From Gloeopeniophorella convolvens (taxonomy: Eukaryota > Basidiomycota > Agaricomycetes > Russulales): DNA of 64,000 nt. The notes below the pieces were generated by a model. The model saw nothing but the letters and a program-made list of their open reading frames with translations, searched no databases and had not been told where the DNA came from. The DNA is taken from positions 1 through 64,000 of the forward strand of contig WTXD01000002.1 in the NCBI GenBank assembly GCA_022496205.1, given 5' to 3'. Shown here one piece after another: positions 59,500 through 64,000 of this stretch (within the stretch, counting starts at the first letter, position 1; the number at the start of each line of letters is the position of its first letter). The translations under genes and the position numbers were made by a program.

Positions 59500-60007
59500 C
59501 CTGCTCAGTGCTTTCTATCGTCACTCGCCGTCTTGATGTTGCGTAGTAGAATCTTTATCGTGGAATCGATGTTGTTCGCATGCACTCTCACAGAGGTCGC
59601 GTGGTGACTGTCAAATGGTCCGCCCAGTCCTCTGCCGGGTCCACGTATGGAGCAATGGCCGCCTCAACACCAGGTCCCGCCGACACCTGATGACTGCATG
59701 GAGTGGCCGTATAGCTGACGGCATGGTGATCCAGTACCATGCCTCCATGAGCTCCCCGTGAGTGCAGAGATTGATATTGAGCAGCGACCTACGTCTGCTC
59801 GAACCCTCTAGCTAAGTTACGTTACGAAGGCCATATTTGAGGTAGACGTAAGGTCAGAGACGCGAGACAAGGCAGATGCGAGACAAGGCGTCGTACGACG
59901 CTCGGCTTGATATAGGTGGCCCGAATTACCAATCTTTTAGATCAATAAAGCTGCGCGTTAGAATTGGGTGCTTGGGTGAAGGAGAGATGCAGACCGGCTA
60001 GGTGGGG
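59500..60007. other. Intergenic between copy A and the small minus-strand candidate
   Basis: No gene seen. A short direct repeat GAGACAAGGC near 59870-59890 and a segment resembling the region upstream of the 2842 gene (CACCAGGTCC, near 59668) are present. Confidence 0.4.
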
Positions 60008-60379
60008 TTACGAATACTTGGCAGAGAGCATTTCATAATCCGCCGACTCACCCCTGTGCTCTTGACTTCCCTTCTCGCGCCGTCCGCCGGGGCGCATCGT
60101 CCCATCGTCGATCCTGGAGTCGTAGAAACCGACATTGGAGGGCATCACAATGTCGTCTTCTTCAGGAAGTAGCACGTCGATGAAGCGCGTCAAGGTGGAA
60201 GCATAAGCATACATTGAATAAGTCGACGTGAGCCTCAAGCCCCCGGATCCGCGGGTCGACAACTACATACCAAGGAGCTGGAGCTTGGCCGGTGGCCGGC
60301 CCGTGCGCATGGGCCCAAAGCCCGGCCGGCCGGCAGGGGCGTTGGAACCGCCGCCGTCAGCTCGGAGTGTCAGGCTCAT
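60008..60379 (-). CDS. Candidate small Gly/Pro-rich protein
   Basis: Model of two exons, 60379-60271 and 60159-60008, 86 residues. Exon 1 reads MSLTLRADGGGSNAPAGRPG and FGPMRTGRPPAKLQL, a composition typical of short disordered fungal proteins. Exon 2 reads DIVMPSNVGFYDSRIDDGTM and ends SADYEMLSAKYS. The donor GTATGT is good; the acceptor (ending 60160) is inferred from reading frame and could be another site. It lies between copies A and B of the tandem family on the opposite strand. No family recognised. Confidence 0.35.
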
Positions 60380-60571
60380 ACTGCCCCTAGCCCCTCTGTT
60401 GCTGACACCATCTGGTCGTGGACAAAATGGATAAATTCCTAAGGAAACCACAACTTACCAGCCTACCTCGACGTTACCCACTTCTCAGAAGTTCTCGCTC
60501 AGGCTCAAAGCTCCCACAACCAGTGCGAGTTGGAAGCACCCCGTCCGCTCTCATATCACTGTTTCCAAACA

Positions 60572-61433
60572 ATGTCGGAGAGCATCACCTCCACCCTCAT
60601 CCCCTCGCCAGCTCTTGGACCGACCATGGCAGAATTGGAAAAGGACCGTAGTCGATGCAAGCGGGAAGAAGAAATTGCACTGTGGTCCGTAGAGCTTCAT
60701 CGGCTCTCTGACAACCCGTCACTCACAACCTCTCTGCCCCCAGAAATGCAAGCGGCTCATGCCGATGAAGATTCTGCCGGCCAAACTCAATCTGGGGCTC
60801 GGTGCCAGGAAACCCCGCCTTCTCTGGTATGGCATCGGTTTCAACCGCGAGCACCTCATTGCCTGCGCCAAAAGGCATGGCTTTTGGCCAGAGAGCGACG
60901 AGATCAGCTACTTTGGAAAGCTGTCCAGGGCACGATACTCAGCTGAACATCTACTGAGAGCGCTGACTGGTTGGCGTCACCTTGAGATACGGACACCCTA
61001 CGCGTTGAATCACGAACGCATTGTTGGCATCTACTCAAGCTACTGGATCAACCACAGAGCCATGAGCGCGCAAGACCAAGCACGGGTGTTGGATATAATC
61101 AGAAAGGAGCTTGGAGTAGAGGGAGAACCAGTGTGGTACTTCGACAGATGGGACTATGACCACGACTTTCTCAGGTCCTCCCGCAAGAGACAAGTCCAGA
61201 TCGAGAAGAAGGAACGCGAGAAAGGTATATCATTTTCCAGGGCATATTGTCCATATCGTGTTTATGTCCATATTCTAGCTGCTAATTCTCAATCGGCTGC
61301 CGCCGCCGCCGCCGCCGCCGCCGTTACTGCCGCTGCTACCGCTGTTACTGCCGCTGCTACCGCCGTTGCTGCTGCTGCTGCTGCTGCTGCTGCCCCCACA
61401 ACGACCGCCGACGAATCTATTGCTCCTAACTGA
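60572..61433 (+). CDS. Unknown family protein, tandem copy B
   Basis: Three exons, 60572-60688, 60744-61224 and 61279-61433, 250 residues. Same plan as copy A: hydrophilic N-terminus MSESITSTLIPSPALG, phase-0 intron, then KCKRLMPMKI, ARKPRLLWYGIGF, ACAKRHGFWPE, ARYSAEHLLRALTGW, HERIVGIYSSYWI, QARVLDIIRKELG and WYFDRWDYD. Intron 2 (54 nt) is phase 1 as in copy A. The last exon encodes a run of Ala with Thr/Val interruptions, made of GCC/GCT/ACC triplets (61297-61400), ending TADESIAPN. No catalytic motif seen. The poly-Ala tail is longer than in copies A and C. Function unknown; presumably soluble. Confidence 0.82.
61297..61400 (+). repeat. GCN trinucleotide repeat (poly-Ala, copy B tail)
   Basis: GCC runs followed by GCTGCTACC and GCTGTTACT-type units and a GCTGCT run, reading as poly-Ala with Thr and Val. 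The compound unit GCTACCGCTGTTACTGCC is partially duplicated. Confidence 0.8.
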
Positions 61434-62298
61434 TCCGGCCGTGAATGGACTGCGTTCTGGTCACGGTCTGTTTTCTGTTTCCATTTGCTTCCTTGCTTAG
61501 GTATCATATATATATCGCACCTTCCCGGTTTCAACCCTTGCCGTATCTATACAGACTCAAGCGTTGACCTACCGGCCGTACTTAAGGTTGCTTACCAACG
61601 CCTCCTCTTATGACTCTGCATGGACTACGTCTTTCCCAAGACTGTAAGGAAAAAATCTGCCCTGGCAGGCCCCTGTCTTCTGGGTACACCACAACGTCAG
61701 CAATGGAGTCTACTCCACAAAAGCACATGCCACAAGTCCAGCAGGCTAGCTCCTGAGCGTATCAATCTCAGACTCGTGCCCTGGAGCCGACCACCCTTTG
61801 GAGCCCTCGTCAGCCCCAAGCCCAGTGCTCAACTCGGAGTGCTCAACGCTGCTCAACGACGTCGCGGTTACGGACCGGCGCCGCAGCGTCGCCAAATATG
61901 GCGGCTGCCAATTGCACAATTGGAGCACACTTGGTTTGTTGAATTGGCAAGCGTCGTATTCGTGGCAAGTGCGCAGCGTTTGCTCGATGTAAATACACAG
62001 TTTTTATACTAAGTACGAGTTTACAATAAAAGCAGTCTCATTGGGTGCTGCGCACGCTTGACAACCGTGCGCGCGACACTGACGGAGGGAGAGGAACAGC
62101 GAGGCAGCGGGGACGGCTCGGGTACGCGCGCTGCGATCTCCGATCGCAACATATGGTCTTCACGACGGACTCGTGGCTGGTTCCGCCTTACATGGGGCCT
62201 TTCAACCAACTTTCAACTCCAATTCACATCTGCCACACAGCTATATAGCGCAAGTCCAAGGCCCTCCTATTCGCGCCAGCTTCGCCGTTATTCAAGCA
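61434..62298. other. Intergenic between copies B and C
   Basis: No supported gene. A 130-codon ORF (61620-62012) has no recognisable sequence. CTATATAG at 62241-62248 precedes copy C. Confidence 0.4.
62241..62248 (+). promoter_or_regulatory. TATA-like element before copy C
   Basis: CTATATAG sits 51-58 bases before the ATG at 62299, similar placement to the other copies. Confidence 0.35.
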
Positions 62299-63085
62299 AT
62301 GTCAGAGATCGTCAATCCCACCCTTCCTTCGCCAGCTTCTGCGTCTCCCGAGGTAGAATCGGCTGAGGACCGAAGCCAGCGTGAGCGAGCGGAAGAAATT
62401 GCCATGCAGCAGATGTTGCGGTCAGTATGTATGTTTTAATTTACTGTTTGACTTAAGTTATCCATAAACCCATTCCGTCCGTAGAAATCCAAGCAAAATA
62501 TGCCAATAAAATTGCTACCGGCTGACCTGAACTCGGGGTTCGGTCCCAGAAAACCTCGCCTCCACTGGTATGACATCGGTTTCAACCGTTAAGTTCACCT
62601 CATGGCCCGCGCGAAAAGGCATGGTTTCTGGCCAGAGGGTGAAGAGATGAGCGAACCGAGCAAGCTGGCCATGGCACGATACTTGGCTGAAGATCTACTG
62701 AGAGCGCTGACTGATTGGCCCCACACCGAGATGCGCGTTCCCTACGCGATGGACCACGAGCGCATCATCGGCATCTACTCGAGCTACTGGGTCAATGAAA
62801 GGGTCCTCGGCGCGCGAGCGCAAGCTCGGGTGTTAGACGCGATCAGGAAGGAGCTTGGGGTGAACAACGAGCCGCTGTGGTACTTCGACGGACTGGACTA
62901 TGACCCCAGTTCACTCAGGCCGTTCCGCAAGTCAAGTGAAGAAAGCCAGGAAGGAAAGCGAGAAAGGTAATACACCCTCCAGTGCACATGGTGGTATATC
63001 GTTTCATGTTCGCATTGCAGCTGCCAGATCTCAGCCGGTCACCGCTAGTAGTTCCAGGATCGCCTGCACCAGTAGTCGACTGTGA
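62299..63085 (+). pseudogene. Unknown family, tandem copy C, probably decayed
   Basis: The N-terminus MSEIVNPTLPSPASASPE and the core with KPRLHWYDIGF, AKRHGFWPE, HERIIGIYSSYWV and QARVLDAIRKELGV match copies A and B. Between DIGFNR and HLMARAKRH there is an in-frame TAA (62590-62592) where B has Glu, plus one extra codon. Near 62930 the C-terminal junction also seems shifted: the frame compatible with the Ala/Ser-rich tail after the 62968 intron (AARSQPVTASSS, stop about 63083) differs from the core frame by one base. Alternatively a shortened protein could start at Met 62602. The well-kept core suggests recent decay or continued use of the short form. Confidence 0.6.
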
Positions 63086-64000
63086 GCGCAAGGTGGTGGG
63101 GTGTGATCGTGCAAGCGACGATGGGCCTGACTTTGGTATTCTTCTCGTTCTGCGCCGCGCTCATTGCGGAGTGCTCTTTTCTTGGAAAAGTGGTTTCCTC
63201 CGACAGGCCTTGCGGCGTTCCATAACGCAGGTACTGATAATACAGAATGTATTTTCTGCGCAAAGGGAACGAAGGAGACTGAGGCATAAGATGTCGGTCC
63301 AACGAGCCAAAGCGCGGCGACATGGTTCTACCGTAGATTCTGCAATCGGTGGAGGTCCGGAGGGGTCAGGCCACTGGCCAGTTCGTGGATGTGGTATCGA
63401 AGTAAACACCGGTTGCCACGATGGGTTGTAAGAGCGCTAGAAGCGCTCTCTCTAGTAGATCCCGTCAGCAGACCCACCTGGCACAGGTATGCGCCCGCGA
63501 TGGGCGACAGCCGCATACATGCTTGCCGCGATGCATCGTTGGCGCCGCCTACGTAAATATTCGGTCACAAGCTTAAGCACAAGACGCGAGCTCTAAGATG
63601 TCGCCGATACTATCTGGGATGTCGCTGTTTTGTTCCCCGCGCAGGTGCGACCTGCGCGCCAATCGCCTTCGACGCTCGGCCGGGCGGTGGAAATGCACGC
63701 GCGGCGCCCGCGACAAGTGTGGATCGATATACGAGAGTAAAAACGCACCAGGAACCTCCGCCTCGGGTTATATATGTACCACTGACGAACAGGCATCGAC
63801 TGAGGTGATGTTGCGATGGGCAAGGCGGCTGAGCGCTGAGCCCCAGTGGGAACACCGGGCAATCAAATCGAATCGGAGCGAAGCAGAGCGAATGAGTAGG
63901 GCCAGAATCGAAATAATATCTCGCGCACGTGTTATGTTCGAATGCGGTCGAATCCGATTGGCCGTCCTACGTTTTGATTCGGTCTGATTCCTTCGTGTAC
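63086..64000. other. Right-edge stretch without a supported gene
   Basis: ORFs on both strands are short and unrecognised. The last 150 bases contain several ATCGAATCGGA-like repeats, with no clear unit. Confidence 0.45.

Overview
The window is nuclear DNA of a filamentous basidiomycete, most likely an Agaricomycete. Genes are packed with many short introns (mostly 45-70 nt, GT-AG, with recognisable CTAAC/CTGAC branch points). Coding DNA is GC-rich. One gene encodes a FunK1 'fungal-type protein kinase', typical of mushroom-forming fungi. The species cannot be named from the sequence. Gene models were built by hand from conserved protein blocks and splice signals; where exon coordinates are given, the exon lengths sum to a whole number of codons.

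Layout, left to right. 0.8-10 kb is mixed accessory and unknown sequence: a protein with a PD-(D/E)XK-like signature (844-2010), a divergent member of an unknown family (2842-3555), the ESCRT-III protein CHMP7/Chm7 (4299-5915), a six-exon secreted/transmembrane protein (6545-7822) and an unidentified helical protein (8898-9817). 10-30 kb is conserved housekeeping: a UDP-galactose transporter, the PI4-kinase STT4, TFIID subunit TAF7, GPI transamidase subunit GAA1 and a USP48-type deubiquitinase. 30-37 kb holds a probable Medusa-type transcriptional regulator and LUC7. 37-44 kb is an accessory patch: a cytochrome P450, an MFS monocarboxylate-type transporter and an unidentified gene. 44-51 kb is a dense housekeeping block: FRG1, ribosomal protein uL24 (RPL26), V-ATPase subunit D, XAP5/FAM50, mitochondrial uS13 and TRAPP subunit BET3. 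52-58 kb carries the FunK1 kinase, BUD23 and BCS1. 58.6-63.1 kb is a tandem array of three copies of the unknown family seen at 2842; the third copy looks decayed.

No biosynthetic cluster or classical mobile element was recognised. Several housekeeping genes sit head-to-head with 150-250 bp shared promoters: STT4/TAF7, GAA1/USP48, FRG1/RPL26 and XAP5/uS13m. LUC7, FRG1 and XAP5 are spliceosome-associated; RPL26, uS13m and BUD23 belong to ribosome biology. The proximity reflects gene density and does not show a pathway.

Three things deserve most attention. STT4 appears to contain an AT-AC intron directly after a 24-nt microexon encoding the DFG segment. The four-member unknown family combines a conserved core, a conserved first-intron position and fast-changing Ala-rich tails. 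The FunK1 kinase and the left-end unknown protein share a nuclease-like PD...ExK...Q signature.
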